From: a bacterium
GTDB lineage: Bacteria; Myxococcota_A; UBA9160; SZUA-336
Direction: 5' to 3'
DNA: 45,864 nt
NCBI GenBank assembly: GCA_024226335.1
Contig: JAAELY010000083.1
Span: forward strand, 1 to 45,864
Position numbers and translations under genes: made by a program
Part shown: positions 6,795 to 15,716 of the stretch, in pieces
How the letters are laid out: each line of letters starts with the position of its first letter
Position numbering within the stretch: the stretch's first letter is position 1
Notes under the pieces: model-generated
Database searches by the model: none
The model's input: the letters and a program-made list of their open reading frames with translations, nothing else
What the model was told of the DNA's origin: nothing

Positions 6795-6818
6795 TTCTCG
6801 GAAAAGAAGGACAGGCAG

Positions 6819-7010
6819 ATGGCGGAACCAAAGAAGAAGACGTCGAAATCGCGGACTCGCATGCGACGCGCCCACGATTCGCTCGCAGCACCCGGACTGT
6901 CGAAGTGCCCGCAGTGCGGAGCCACGAAGCAGCCCCATCGGGTCTGTCCGGAGTGCGGCCACTACCGCGGCCGACAGGTATTCCAGGTCGAGAAGGAAGA
7001 CGAGGTTTAG
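6819..7010 (+). CDS. rpmF: 50S ribosomal protein L32
   Basis: A 63-aa basic protein of the large ribosomal subunit. It has the L32 N-terminus ([15 protein letters not shown]) and a four-cysteine zinc ribbon, CPQC...CPEC (residues 30-46). It follows yceD as usual. plsX and fabH normally follow next, but here fabD comes directly after it. Confidence 0.97.
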   Translation: MAEPKKKTSKSRTRMRRAHDSLAAPGLSKCPQCGATKQPHRVCPECGHYRGRQVFQVEKEDEV

Positions 7011-7045
7011 GTCTTCCCGGCCCAACACCTCCCCTTACCTCGATA

Positions 7046-7990
7046 ATGTTGAGCGTCGTATTCCCTGGGCAGGGTTCCCAGGCCGTTGGAATGAGCATGG
7101 ACTTCGTGCGCGCCCATCCGCGCGCGCGCGCCGCACTCGAAGAAGCGGACGCCGCGTATGGCGGTGGCTTGATCGACCTGATCACCCACGGCCCCGAAGA
7201 AGAACTGCTGCGCACCGAAATCACCCAGCCCGCGGTACTGGCGGCGAGCATCGCCATCTACCGCGAGGTCGAGCCGCGTCTTCCCGTACCCCCAGGGGTG
7301 TTCGCCGGGCATAGCCTCGGTGAATACTCGGCACTCGTGGCGGCGGGCGGTCTGGACCTGGCCGACGCCGTGCGTCTGGTGCGACGCCGCGGGGCGCTCA
7401 TGCAACAGGCCGTTCCCGAGGGGACGGGAGCGATGGCCGCGATCCTGGGGCTTTCGGGCGAGCAGGTCAGCGAGATCTGCGCGGCGACGTCGGGAGTCGT
7501 TTCGCCGGCCAACTACAATTCGCCCGTTCAGACGGTGATCGCCGGTGAGCGCGCGCCGGTCGCGAGCGCGTCGAAAGCGGCGGAGGAAGCCGGCGCAAAG
7601 CGCGTGGTGCTACTCGCGGTATCCGCGCCGTTTCACTGCAAACTAATGGCGCCCGCGATGGAGAAGCTCACGCCGGAACTCGCGGAGGTGGCGTTGCGCG
7701 ATCTGCGCATTCCAGTAGTCGCGAACGTCACAGCCCAGCCCAACGGCGATGCCGAGACCGCGCGCCGCCTGCTTCGCGAGCAGGTTTGTGCGCCGGTGCG
7801 CTGGACGGAGTGCATTCAGACCATGGTCGCCGCCGGTGCGACGGTACAACTCGAGGTCGGGCCCGGACGCGTTCTGTCCGGATTGGCTGCCAAGACGGAT
7901 CGCGGGCTGGCCCGCGCAAGCATCGAGAAGCTCGAAGACCTCGACGGAGCCCTTGAACGGGTGGCGAAGACACTGGAGGAGGGCGCTTGA
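7046..7990 (+). CDS. fabD: malonyl-CoA:ACP transacylase
   Basis: Transfers malonyl from CoA to ACP for fatty-acid elongation; cytosolic. The 314-aa protein shows the start motif FPGQGSQ (6-12), the catalytic GHSLGEY with Ser90, and the catalytic His in APFHCKLM. The frame is open further upstream, but the ATG at 7046 gives the canonical N-terminus; its ribosome site is weak. The stop overlaps the TTG start of fabG. Confidence 0.96.
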   Translation: MLSVVFPGQGSQAVGMSMDFVRAHPRARAALEEADAAYGGGLIDLITHGPEEELLRTEITQPAVLAASIAIYREVEPRLPVPPGVFAGHSLGEYSALVAAGGLDLADAVRLVRRRGALMQQAVPEGTGAMAAILGLSGEQVSEICAATSGVVSPANYNSPVQTVIAGERAPVASASKAAEEAGAKRVVLLAVSAPFHCKLMAPAMEKLTPELAEVALRDLRIPVVANVTAQPNGDAETARRLLREQVCAPVRWTECIQTMVAAGATVQLEVGPGRVLSGLAAKTDRGLARASIEKLEDLDGALERVAKTLEEGA

Positions 7991-8733
7991 GCCGGCCACT
8001 TCACGAACGGGTTGCACTGGTCACCGGCGGTTCGCGCGGTATCGGACAGGAAATCGCCCGCGAGCTTGCGCGCGCCGGTGCGAGCGTGGCCATCACCTAT
8101 CGCAGCTCACCCGACGGAGCGCGCGAAACCGTCAAGAGCATCGAAGAGCACGGGGGGCGCGCACTCGCGCTGGAGTGCGATGTGTCGGATTTCGAGGCCG
8201 TCGAAGCCCTGGTCGCCAAGACCCTGCAGGAGTTCGGCCGGCTCGACATCGCAGTCAACAACGCCGGCGTCACGCGCGACCAGCTGATCATGCGTATGAA
8301 GCCAGCGGACTTCGACGATGTGATCGCGACGAATCTGAGGGGCACCTGGAACATCTGTCGGGCGGTCACGCGGCCCATGCTCAAGGCGCGGCGGGGGCGG
8401 GTGATCAACCTGTCTTCGGTGGTCGCCCAGATGGGCAATCCGGGTCAGACGAATTACGCGGCCAGCAAGGGCGGAATCGAGTCACTGACGCGCTCGCTGG
8501 CGCGAGAACTGGGTAGCCGGGGAATTACCGTCAATGCGGTGGCTCCGGGCTTCATCGACACTGAAATGACCCAGGGGCTGGGCGAGGAGGTCCGGGCGGG
8601 CCTGCAGGATCGCATTCCCCTGGGCCGTTTGGGTACAGTTGCGGATGTGGCTCACGCGGTGCGGTTCTTGGCGACCGACGACGCGAGCTACATCACGGGT
8701 CAGGTCATTCAAGTGAACGGCGGGTTGGACTGA
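7987..8733 (+). CDS. fabG: 3-oxoacyl-ACP reductase
   Basis: NADPH-dependent reduction of beta-ketoacyl-ACP. This short-chain dehydrogenase of 248 aa has the nucleotide motif TGGSRGIG (13-20), NNAG (91-94) and the catalytic triad S144, Y157, K161. It ends with the usual [12 protein letters not shown]. The TTG start overlaps the fabD stop (TTGA), so it is translationally coupled. Confidence 0.96.
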   Translation: MSRPLHERVALVTGGSRGIGQEIARELARAGASVAITYRSSPDGARETVKSIEEHGGRALALECDVSDFEAVEALVAKTLQEFGRLDIAVNNAGVTRDQLIMRMKPADFDDVIATNLRGTWNICRAVTRPMLKARRGRVINLSSVVAQMGNPGQTNYAASKGGIESLTRSLARELGSRGITVNAVAPGFIDTEMTQGLGEEVRAGLQDRIPLGRLGTVADVAHAVRFLATDDASYITGQVIQVNGGLD

Positions 8734-8759
8734 GGCCGCCTCGAGGCTGGAGGGAAAGC

Positions 8760-8999
8760 ATGTCCATCGAAGCAAAGATCAAGGATCTCATCGTCGAGCA
8801 ACTCGCAGTTGCAGCAACGGAAGTCGTGCCGGAGGCGTCGTTCATCGACGATCTCGGCGCGGACTCGCTCGACATCGTCGAACTGGTGATGGCGATCGAG
8901 GAGGAGTTCGGTCTCGAAATTCCGGACGATGACGCGGAGAAGATTCAGAGCATCGGCGACGCGATCAGCTACGTCGAGGAACGAACCACGAAGGACTGA
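8760..8999 (+). CDS. acpP: acyl carrier protein
   Basis: A 79-aa acidic helical carrier. The 4'-phosphopantetheine attachment site is Ser36 in GADSLD. A strong ribosome site (GGAGGG) precedes the ATG, in keeping with high expression. It sits between fabG and fabF in the standard order. Confidence 0.98.
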   Translation: MSIEAKIKDLIVEQLAVAATEVVPEASFIDDLGADSLDIVELVMAIEEEFGLEIPDDDAEKIQSIGDAISYVEERTTKD

Positions 9000-9005
9000 G
9001 CGCAG

Positions 9006-10289
9006 ATGCCCCCTCGCCTGACGACCCGAACCATCGACTTGCGCCGCGTGGTGATCACCGGCATGGGTACGGTGAATCCGCTCGGCAATGACGTGCCCAC
9101 CAGCTGGAATGCTCTGCTCAAGGGCGTGTCCGGTGTCGGACCGCTCGAGGGTCTTGACGCCTCCAGTCTGCGAGTGCGTATTGGCGGGCAGCTCAAGGGT
9201 TTCGATCCGACCGTCGCGCTCGACAAGAAAGAAGTCCGGCGTCTCGATCCCTATCTGCAGTACTCGATCGTGGCGGCCGAAGAAGCCGTCGCGCGATCTG
9301 GCCTCGTGGTCGATCCGGCGCGTGCGGAACGCGTGGGCGTACTGATCGGTTCGGGCATTGCCGGATTGAACACGATCTTCGACAACTCCATGTCGCTGGT
9401 GGAAAAGGGCAAGGTCTCGCCTTTCTTCATTCCCTCATCGATTGCGAACATGGCCTCGGGCCTGGTCTCGATTCGCCACGGCGCGCGTGGCCCCAACACC
9501 TGTGTGGTCACGGCGTGCACGACGGGGACGCATGCGGTCGGAGACGCGTACCGCATCATCCAGCGTGGCGACGCCGATGCCATGATCGCCGGTGGCGGCG
9601 AGGCACCCGTCAATCGACTGGCGATCGCGGGTTTCTCCTCGATGAAGGCACTCTCGACACGCAATGACGATCCTCAGCGTGCGAGTCGTCCCTTCGACGC
9701 AGGTCGCGACGGCTTCGTCATCGCCGAAGGCGCGGGCGTGGTGGTGCTCGAGTCGCTCGAGCACGCGCTGAACCGCGGCGCGAAGATTGTCGCGGAAGTG
9801 GTCGGTTACGGCATGTCTTCTGATGCCCATCACATGACGGCTCCGCCCGATGACGGCGGCGGCGCCCAGCTGTGTATGCGCAACGCGTTGAACGACGCGG
9901 GTCTTCGGCCCGAAGACGTCGACTACATCAACGCCCATGGCACGAGCACGCCACTCAACGATCGTATCGAAAGCCAGGCCATCCGCGCGGTCTTTGGCGA
10001 ACACGCGTCAAAACTCGCCGTCTCCTCGACGAAGTCGATGACCGGTCACACGCTCGGCGGTGCCGGGGGTATCGAAGCCATCTTCACGGCCCTCGCGCTC
10101 GCGGAAGGCAAGCTGCCTCCGACGGTCAACTTGACCGATCCGGATCCCGATTGTGATCTGGACTACGTGCCGGACGAGATGCGCGAATCCGCCATTTCAG
10201 TTGCGCTAAGCAACTCGTTCGGTTTCGGCGGCACCAACGGCACGCTGGCCTTCGCGCGCTACGATCAGATCGAGGAGGGACAGTCGTGA
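9006..10289 (+). CDS. fabF: beta-ketoacyl-ACP synthase II (KAS II)
   Basis: Condenses malonyl-ACP with acyl-ACP to extend fatty acids. The 427-aa protein has the Cys-His-His triad: C171 in [10 protein letters not shown]311 in [11 protein letters not shown] and H348 in [12 protein letters not shown], with K343. It has a slightly longer N-terminus ([12 protein letters not shown]) than typical FabF. Its stop overlaps the glyA GTG start. Confidence 0.96.
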   Translation: MPPRLTTRTIDLRRVVITGMGTVNPLGNDVPTSWNALLKGVSGVGPLEGLDASSLRVRIGGQLKGFDPTVALDKKEVRRLDPYLQYSIVAAEEAVARSGLVVDPARAERVGVLIGSGIAGLNTIFDNSMSLVEKGKVSPFFIPSSIANMASGLVSIRHGARGPNTCVVTACTTGTHAVGDAYRIIQRGDADAMIAGGGEAPVNRLAIAGFSSMKALSTRNDDPQRASRPFDAGRDGFVIAEGAGVVVLESLEHALNRGAKIVAEVVGYGMSSDAHHMTAPPDDGGGAQLCMRNALNDAGLRPEDVDYINAHGTSTPLNDRIESQAIRAVFGEHASKLAVSSTKSMTGHTLGGAGGIEAIFTALALAEGKLPPTVNLTDPDPDCDLDYVPDEMRESAISVALSNSFGFGGTNGTLAFARYDQIEEGQS

Positions 10290-11530
10290 CTCTTAGAGAA
10301 ACCGATCCCGAGATCGCTCGCGCGATCGACAGCGAGGTCGAACGACAGCAGTCCGGCCTCGAACTGATTGCGAGCGAGAACTTTACGTCGCCCGCAGTAC
10401 TCGAAGCGATGGGCACTGCACTGACCAACAAGTACGCCGAAGGTTATTCCGGCAAGCGCTACTACGGTGGGTGCGAGTTCATCGACGTGGTCGAGACCCT
10501 GGCCATCGAACGCGCCAAGCGCTTGTTCGGAGCCGAGCACGCCAACGTACAACCGCACTCGGGTTCGGGTGCGAACATGGCGGTGTACTTCGGCGCGCTG
10601 GAAACCGGCGACAAGATCCTGGGCATGGAACTCTCGCACGGTGGGCATCTGACCCACGGGTCCCCCGTCAATTTCTCGGCGCGTTTCTTCGAATTCGTGC
10701 GCTACGGCGTGAATGGTCCGGAGCAGGTGATCGACTACGACCAGGTGCGCAGGCTGGCGCGCGAGCATCGCCCCAAGATGATCCAGACCGGCTATAGCGC
10801 CTATCCGCGCACGATCGACTTCAAGGCCTTTGGCGAGATTGCTCGGGAAGTCGATGCGGTGCTGTTCGCCGACATCGCGCACATTGCGGGGCTCGTGGCG
10901 GCCGGAGTGCATCCCTCGCCAATGGGGCATGCGCAGATCGTCAGTACGACGACCCACAAGACGTTACGCGGTCCGCGCGGCGGCTTGATTCTATGCGACG
11001 AAGCTCACGCCAGCGCGATCGACAAGGCGATCTTTCCGCACACACAGGGCGGCCCGCTGGAGCATGTGATCGCAGCCAAGGCGGTGGCCTTCGAAGAAGC
11101 GGCTCGGCCGGACTTCAAGGAGTACGCCGCACAGATCGTGAAGAACGCGCGAGCCATGGCAGAACGGGTGAAGGAGCGCGGTTTCAAGCTGTTCACCGGT
11201 GGAACGGACAACCACCTCTTTGTGATCGACTTCAGCGACCGGGAGATTTCGGGTTTGAAGGCTCAGCGCGCGTTGGATCGCGCGGCGATCACCACCTCGA
11301 AGAGCACCGTTCCCGGAGACACGCGCTCGCCCTGGGTGACCAGCGGCCTGCGCATCGGCACGCCGGCGCTCACGACGCGCGGCATGGCGGAAGCCGAGAT
11401 GGTGCGCGTGGCCGACTGGATGTGTGATGTACTCGGGAATCCCGACGATGAGTCCCTGACCCAGCGAATCCGCTCCGAGGTCGAGGAGTTCACCGGCGGC
11501 TTCCCGCTGCCGTACACGCGCCCCGCATAG
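10286..11530 (+). CDS. glyA: serine hydroxymethyltransferase
   Basis: PLP enzyme interconverting serine and glycine with tetrahydrofolate; supplies one-carbon units. It is full length at 414 aa. The PLP-binding Lys225 lies in [13 protein letters not shown]. Also conserved are LIASENFTS (28-36), [15 protein letters not shown] (48-62) and HGGHLTHG (118-125). The GTG start overlaps the fabF stop in GTGA. nrdR follows after 8 nt, a pairing common in proteobacteria. Confidence 0.97.
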   Translation: MTLRETDPEIARAIDSEVERQQSGLELIASENFTSPAVLEAMGTALTNKYAEGYSGKRYYGGCEFIDVVETLAIERAKRLFGAEHANVQPHSGSGANMAVYFGALETGDKILGMELSHGGHLTHGSPVNFSARFFEFVRYGVNGPEQVIDYDQVRRLAREHRPKMIQTGYSAYPRTIDFKAFGEIAREVDAVLFADIAHIAGLVAAGVHPSPMGHAQIVSTTTHKTLRGPRGGLILCDEAHASAIDKAIFPHTQGGPLEHVIAAKAVAFEEAARPDFKEYAAQIVKNARAMAERVKERGFKLFTGGTDNHLFVIDFSDREISGLKAQRALDRAAITTSKSTVPGDTRSPWVTSGLRIGTPALTTRGMAEAEMVRVADWMCDVLGNPDDESLTQRIRSEVEEFTGGFPLPYTRPA

Positions 11531-11538
11531 GCTGATCC

Positions 11539-12009
11539 TTGCGCTGTCCCTTCTGCGATCACCCCGACACCAAGGTGGTCGATGCGCGAAATCAGCGCGA
11601 CGCACCGGTCAAACGGCGCCGACGGGAGTGCTCCGAGTGTGCGCGTCGTTTCACGACCTACGAGCGGATCGAAGATCTGCTGCCGATGGTGGTGAAGCGC
11701 GACGGGCGCAGGGAGCCACTGGATCGCTTGAAGATCGTCTCCGGACTGCAAAAAGCCTGTGAGAAGCGCCCCGTTTCGGTCGATGCAATCGAAGACGCCA
11801 CGCAGCGTATCGAGCGCGTGTTGCTCGACCTGGGTCTGCGCGAACTGCCGAGCCCGCGCATCGGCGAAGAAGTGCGCATGGAGTTGCGGGCGCTCGATCC
11901 CGTCGCATGGCTGCGTTTCACCTCGGTCTACTTGAACTTCAAGACGATCGAGGACTTCCGCAAGGCGCTCGATGAGATCGGACCCGAAACCGACCTTGGC
12001 TCGAAGTAG
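11539..12009 (+). CDS. nrdR: ribonucleotide reductase transcriptional repressor NrdR
   Basis: ATP/dATP-sensing repressor of ribonucleotide reductase genes. The 156-aa protein has an N-terminal zinc ribbon with C3-x2-C6 and C31-x2-C34, followed by the ATP-cone domain (from about residue 49). The TTG start lies directly before the R-C-P-F-C ribbon and is 8 nt after the glyA stop. No NrdR box was assigned by eye in the window. Confidence 0.94.
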   Translation: MRCPFCDHPDTKVVDARNQRDAPVKRRRRECSECARRFTTYERIEDLLPMVVKRDGRREPLDRLKIVSGLQKACEKRPVSVDAIEDATQRIERVLLDLGLRELPSPRIGEEVRMELRALDPVAWLRFTSVYLNFKTIEDFRKALDEIGPETDLGSK

Positions 12010-13099
12010 CTCCGACGATGCGCGTTGGATGCGAGCTGCACTGAGTCTGGCTCGCCGTGCGCGCGGTGCAACGGCGCCCAATCCGGCTGTAGGCGCGATG
12101 ATCGTGCACCGAGGCCAGCGCATTGCTGCGGGCAGCACGCGACCCTTTCCCGGCGCCCACGCCGAGGCCGTTGCGCTGGTTCGGGCGGGCCAGTCCGCTC
12201 GAGGGGCCACGCTGTACGTGACGCTCGAACCGTGCGCCCATCACGGCAACAATCCGCCCTGCGTCGACGCGCTGATCGCAGCGAAGATCGCGCGCGTGGT
12301 CGTCGGTCAGCGCGACCCGAATCCGAACACGAACGGGAAGGGTCTGGCGAAGCTGCGACGAGCTGGAATTCGCGTCGACCTCGGCGTGGAAGAAGCAGCG
12401 TGTCGCGAGTTGCACGAAGGATTCGTTTCCCGAGTCGAGCGCGGTCGACCATTCACCACTCTGAAGCTGGCGGCCAGCCTCGATGGTCGTATCGCCACGC
12501 GCACCGGGGAGTCGCGCTGGATCACCGGGCCCAAGGCACGCGCATACGTGCATCGCATTCGCGCGAGTTGTGATGCGGTCGCCGTCGGCTCGGGCACGCT
12601 ACTGGCCGACGATCCCCAGCTATGTGCCCGGGCGCGCAACAAGATCGTGCACGTGCCCACCCGCATCGTCGTGGACTCGAAGCTGAAGACGCCGCCGGGG
12701 GCTCGCGCGATCGATCCCGAGGCTCCCGAACGCACCTGGCTGCTGACCTCGAAGTCCGCACCGGCTGCGCGGCGCCGCCGTCTGGAGCGCGCGGGGGTCA
12801 GGCTGCTCGAAGTGCGCCAGCGCGCCGGTCAACTCGATCTGCGGGCGGCCTGGAAAAGGCTCGGAGCGCTCGGCGTGAACGATCTGCTGGTGGAGGGCGG
12901 GGGCGGCCTGGCCGCGGCGCTGCTTCGCGCGGGGCTGGTCGATCGCCTGCTCTGGTTCAGCGCACCGCTGCTGATCGGCTCAGACGGTCGTCCCGTGCTC
13001 CAGGAGCTCGGAGTGGGGCGGCTGGGTGCAGCGCTCCGGCCCCGCGACATGCAGGTACGCCGCCTCGGAGCGGATTTCCTCTTCGTGGCGGAATGGTAA
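11972..13099 (+). CDS. ribD: riboflavin biosynthesis deaminase/reductase RibD
   Basis: Bifunctional enzyme for the second and third steps from GTP in riboflavin synthesis. The N-terminal deaminase has HAE (63-65) and the zinc cysteines C88 and C97 in the PCAHHG..PPC motif. The C-terminal reductase starts near residue 155 with TLKLAASLDGRIA. The 375-aa length is normal. The ATG at 11972 overlaps nrdR by 38 nt; a TTG at 11996 is another possible start. ribH follows, whereas ribE and ribBA, often between them, are absent. Confidence 0.94.
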   Translation: MRSDPKPTLARSSSDDARWMRAALSLARRARGATAPNPAVGAMIVHRGQRIAAGSTRPFPGAHAEAVALVRAGQSARGATLYVTLEPCAHHGNNPPCVDALIAAKIARVVVGQRDPNPNTNGKGLAKLRRAGIRVDLGVEEAACRELHEGFVSRVERGRPFTTLKLAASLDGRIATRTGESRWITGPKARAYVHRIRASCDAVAVGSGTLLADDPQLCARARNKIVHVPTRIVVDSKLKTPPGARAIDPEAPERTWLLTSKSAPAARRRRLERAGVRLLEVRQRAGQLDLRAAWKRLGALGVNDLLVEGGGGLAAALLRAGLVDRLLWFSAPLLIGSDGRPVLQELGVGRLGAALRPRDMQVRRLGADFLFVAEW

Positions 13100-13109
13100 T
13101 CTCGCTCTG

Positions 13110-13586
13110 ATGGAAAACAGCGAAACTCGACTCTCGGGCCAGGGGCTTCGCGTCGGCATCATCGTCGCGCGCTTCAACCACATGATCACGCTCCGCCTGC
13201 TCAACGGGTGTCGCGAGCGGTTGAATGAACTCGGTGCGACCGAGATGGACGAAATCTGGGTGCCCGGGGCTTTTGAGATCCCGCTGGCCGCCCAGGAGGC
13301 CGCCGTGAGCGGGCGCTATGATGCCCTGGTCGCGATCGGAGTGGTGATTCGCGGCGGCACGCCGCATTTTGACTACGTGTGCCGCGCGGTGACTGACGGC
13401 GTCCGCGAGGTCGGCATGAGCGCGCGCATTCCGATTGCGTTCTGCGTGCTTACCACCGATAACGTCCATCAGGCGCTCGAACGCGCGGTGCGAGAGGGCG
13501 AGTCGGGCACGAACAAGGGCGCAGAGGCGGCCGACTGCGTGGCCGAGATGTGCAGCTTGCTAGGGCAAATCCGCAAGGGAAACTAG
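13110..13586 (+). CDS. ribH: 6,7-dimethyl-8-ribityllumazine synthase
   Basis: Makes lumazine from the ribityl-pyrimidine and the four-carbon ketone phosphate; icosahedral or pentameric assemblies. The 158-aa protein has the substrate-site F22, GAFEIP (53-58), GVVIRGGTPHFDYV (77-90) with catalytic H86, and a C-terminal NKGAEAA. The frame is open upstream, but the ATG at 13110 fits the family N-terminus and lies 10 nt after the ribD stop. Confidence 0.96.
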   Translation: MENSETRLSGQGLRVGIIVARFNHMITLRLLNGCRERLNELGATEMDEIWVPGAFEIPLAAQEAAVSGRYDALVAIGVVIRGGTPHFDYVCRAVTDGVREVGMSARIPIAFCVLTTDNVHQALERAVREGESGTNKGAEAADCVAEMCSLLGQIRKGN

Positions 13587-13591
13587 AGAAC

Positions 13592-14029
13592 GTGGGAATT
13601 CACGGTGAACGCAGAATGGCTCGCGAAGCGGCACTTCAGGTGCTGTACGCGGCCGATTCCACCGGCGGGATCCTGCCCGAATCCGTTCTGTCCGCCTACG
13701 CAGAGGTAGAGCAGGAATTCTCGCTACCCACGCGCGCTCGAGAACGCGCCCGTGAACTCGTGTCCGGCGTGTCGCAGAACTTGAAGCAGCTGGACGAGGC
13801 GATCTCGCTGGTGAGCGCAAACTGGAGCCTGAACCGGCTTGCGACCGTCGAGCGCAATCTCCTGCGCATTTCTGCGTATGAGCTCTTGCACGAACCCCAG
13901 ACGCCTGTCGAAGTGGTTCTGGACGAGGCGGTCGAGGTTGCGCGCCGCTTTGGAGGCGATTCCTCGCCGTCCTTCGTCAATGGTGTGCTCGATGAACTCG
14001 CGCGACGCCACAGGCGCCGGGAAGCATGA
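13592..14029 (+). CDS. nusB: transcription antitermination factor NusB
   Basis: RNA-binding all-helical factor that works with NusE (S10) at boxA in rRNA antitermination. The signature RRMAREAALQVLYA is followed by RNLLRISAYELL, then PVEVVLDEAVEVARRF and a SPSFVNGVLD end. The GTG at 13592 keeps the conserved basic RR before AREAALQ; an ATG at 13550 (overlapping ribH) and an ATG at 13616 are alternatives. The ribH-nusB order is standard. Its stop overlaps the next ATG (ATGA). Confidence 0.94.
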   Translation: MGIHGERRMAREAALQVLYAADSTGGILPESVLSAYAEVEQEFSLPTRARERARELVSGVSQNLKQLDEAISLVSANWSLNRLATVERNLLRISAYELLHEPQTPVEVVLDEAVEVARRFGGDSSPSFVNGVLDELARRHRRREA

Positions 14030-14616
14030 GTCAGCTCGCACTGTCGTTGTTCCCGGGACCGGCGACGCTAGCGCAGGCCGAAACCTGCCTGGTCCCCGTT
14101 CCCGAAGACGAGCGTCCGCTGCGCGGTGACGCAGGATGGATCGATTGGCGGCTCTGCGGTCGGATTTCGGAGCAGCTCCGTTCGGGTTACGTCTCTGGAA
14201 TGCCGGGTGAGGCGGCGCTACTGCCCGGAGGCGTACCGTTGCACATCAGCCGGATCCTCTTGGTGGGGGTTGGGCCCAGCGCTCTGCTCGCCGGGGGGCC
14301 GCTCGCGAACGCGATGCGCGGCGCCGTGAGCAAGCTTCTGGCGCTGCAATGTGGTGCGGCACTGCTGGCGTGTCCGGGCAGCATCGATTTGCAGTCCGAA
14401 GCCGCCAGCCTCCTGAGTGGCGTGGTCCAGGGACTCTCCGAGGCACCCGAGGATTCCAGGCTGAACATCGTGCTGGCCGACGGTCAGCAATGCGAGAAGG
14501 CGCTCTTGTCCGCATTGGCGAGTGTCGTTCCTGATGCGCACGGCTGTGGTGTGTCGATCGAGCTCAGCTGGGTCGGGACGGCCGAAGACCCGGAGCCCGT
14601 TCTACAGCAGGCGTAA
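14026..14616 (+). CDS. stand-alone M17 leucyl-aminopeptidase N-terminal (macro-like) domain protein
   Basis: The 196-aa protein resembles the N-terminal, non-catalytic domain of peptidase M17 (PepA). Features are WIDWRLCGRISEQLRSGYVSGMPGEA-type spacing, LPGGVPLHISRILLVGVG (residues 66-83), and an alternating hydrophobic/helical alpha-beta pattern. The catalytic C-terminal domain, with its metal ligands (the NTDAEGR-type motif), is absent, so peptidase activity is not expected. The start overlaps the nusB stop by 4 nt. It precedes two signalling-type proteins. A ligand-binding or regulatory role is inferred only. Confidence 0.6.
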   Translation: MSQLALSLFPGPATLAQAETCLVPVPEDERPLRGDAGWIDWRLCGRISEQLRSGYVSGMPGEAALLPGGVPLHISRILLVGVGPSALLAGGPLANAMRGAVSKLLALQCGAALLACPGSIDLQSEAASLLSGVVQGLSEAPEDSRLNIVLADGQQCEKALLSALASVVPDAHGCGVSIELSWVGTAEDPEPVLQQA

Positions 14617-14686
14617 GGTCAGCTCGGCTCCCGTCCGATTCAGACTCGAGAATCATGTGTCTACCCAGAGGATCGGACTCCTTCTG

Positions 14687-15649
14687 ATGAGCCTCCGCGG
14701 AAATCTCAATGCACTCAGCCTTCCGGAGCTGCTGCAGATCGTGGCGCTGGCGAAGAAGACCGGCGCGCTCGAGATCTGTTCGGAGCAGGGGGTGGCCTGG
14801 CTGGGTCTGGAAGACGGCGGAATCGTGCGCGTTGCGCGAGACGGCGATGTTCTGGATCGCGAGTCGGTGCTCAAATCCCAGAACCTGACACCTGAAAGCG
14901 ATCAGGCGCAGATCGAATCTGCGCTCTGGGACTCCGCCGTTCACGCGATCCTAGAGATTTTCGACTGGCGCGAGGGAGAGTTCATGTTCGAACCCGTCGG
15001 GAATGCCGAGATGGACTGGCGAGGTCCCGAGGGCCTGCGACTACCCGCTCCTGTGGCACCCGAGTTCCTGGCGCTCGAGGGTGCGCGACTCGAAGACGAG
15101 CGCCACAGCCCGGAGCTGAAGCCCGAACCCTTCAATGCAGTCCCGGTTGATCCGGGCATGGACTGGTCGGATCTCAACGAGGGTCCCGCCGGGGTGCTCG
15201 AAACGCCCCCTGTTGTCCCGCCGGTCCCGGTGCCTTCGGGGAAATCCGCGCCAGGCGTGATCATCTGCGTCGATCCGGATCTCTCACTGCTCGAACGCAT
15301 GAAGGAATTGCTCGCGCGTGACAGCAACCGCGTGCACATCTTCCAGGATGGCAATGACGCACTCACACGATTGAAGCAGTACATCATCAGCGGGGATTTT
15401 CCCGTCTTCGTTTTGAGTACTGCCATCGAGGATCCACTGGACGCCCGGCGCGGTCTGGGCTGGCGCCGTTTTGTGGCGCGCCTGCGCAGTCTTGCACCAA
15501 GCATACGCCTGGTGCTGCTGCGAGACGGTGAAGATGGGTCTGATTCCGGGCTCGAGGAAGTCGTGAAGCCCGATCCGCGCTTTGCGACAGAAGTCGACGT
15601 AGTCGACTTTCTCAGTTCTCTCGGGGACGTACTGGGTATGAATGCGTAA
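14687..15649 (+). CDS. PATAN (DUF4388) protein with degenerate C-terminal receiver domain
   Basis: The protein is 320 aa. Residues 1-115 match the PATAN/DUF4388 pattern (LRGNLNALSLPELLQIV, then KTGALEI and a DGGIVRVA strand). PATAN is a protein-interaction domain of delta-proteobacterial and cyanobacterial signalling proteins (named after PatA). A Pro-rich linker (about 140-185) leads to a receiver-like fold (189-318). There the acidic pair (CVDPD, D196/D198) and the Lys (VVKP, K294) remain, but the phospho-accepting Asp position reads Ser (FVLSTA, S244), so it is a pseudo-receiver. The ATG at 14687 begins the PATAN motif; an open frame runs further upstream without domain content. Function unknown, probably regulatory. 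Confidence 0.7.
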   Translation: MSLRGNLNALSLPELLQIVALAKKTGALEICSEQGVAWLGLEDGGIVRVARDGDVLDRESVLKSQNLTPESDQAQIESALWDSAVHAILEIFDWREGEFMFEPVGNAEMDWRGPEGLRLPAPVAPEFLALEGARLEDERHSPELKPEPFNAVPVDPGMDWSDLNEGPAGVLETPPVVPPVPVPSGKSAPGVIICVDPDLSLLERMKELLARDSNRVHIFQDGNDALTRLKQYIISGDFPVFVLSTAIEDPLDARRGLGWRRFVARLRSLAPSIRLVLLRDGEDGSDSGLEEVVKPDPRFATEVDVVDFLSSLGDVLGMNA

Positions 15650-15716
15650 AGGCCGGCGCATAGCCGTCCGATAGTCCACTTGACCCAGCTTGCGACCTGA
15701 GCAGGAGATGTCGCAT

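Noticed and set aside
6905-7045. Longer fabD form starting inside rpmF
   Set aside because: The extra 47 residues match no FabD; ATG 7046 gives the canonical FPGQGSQ start.
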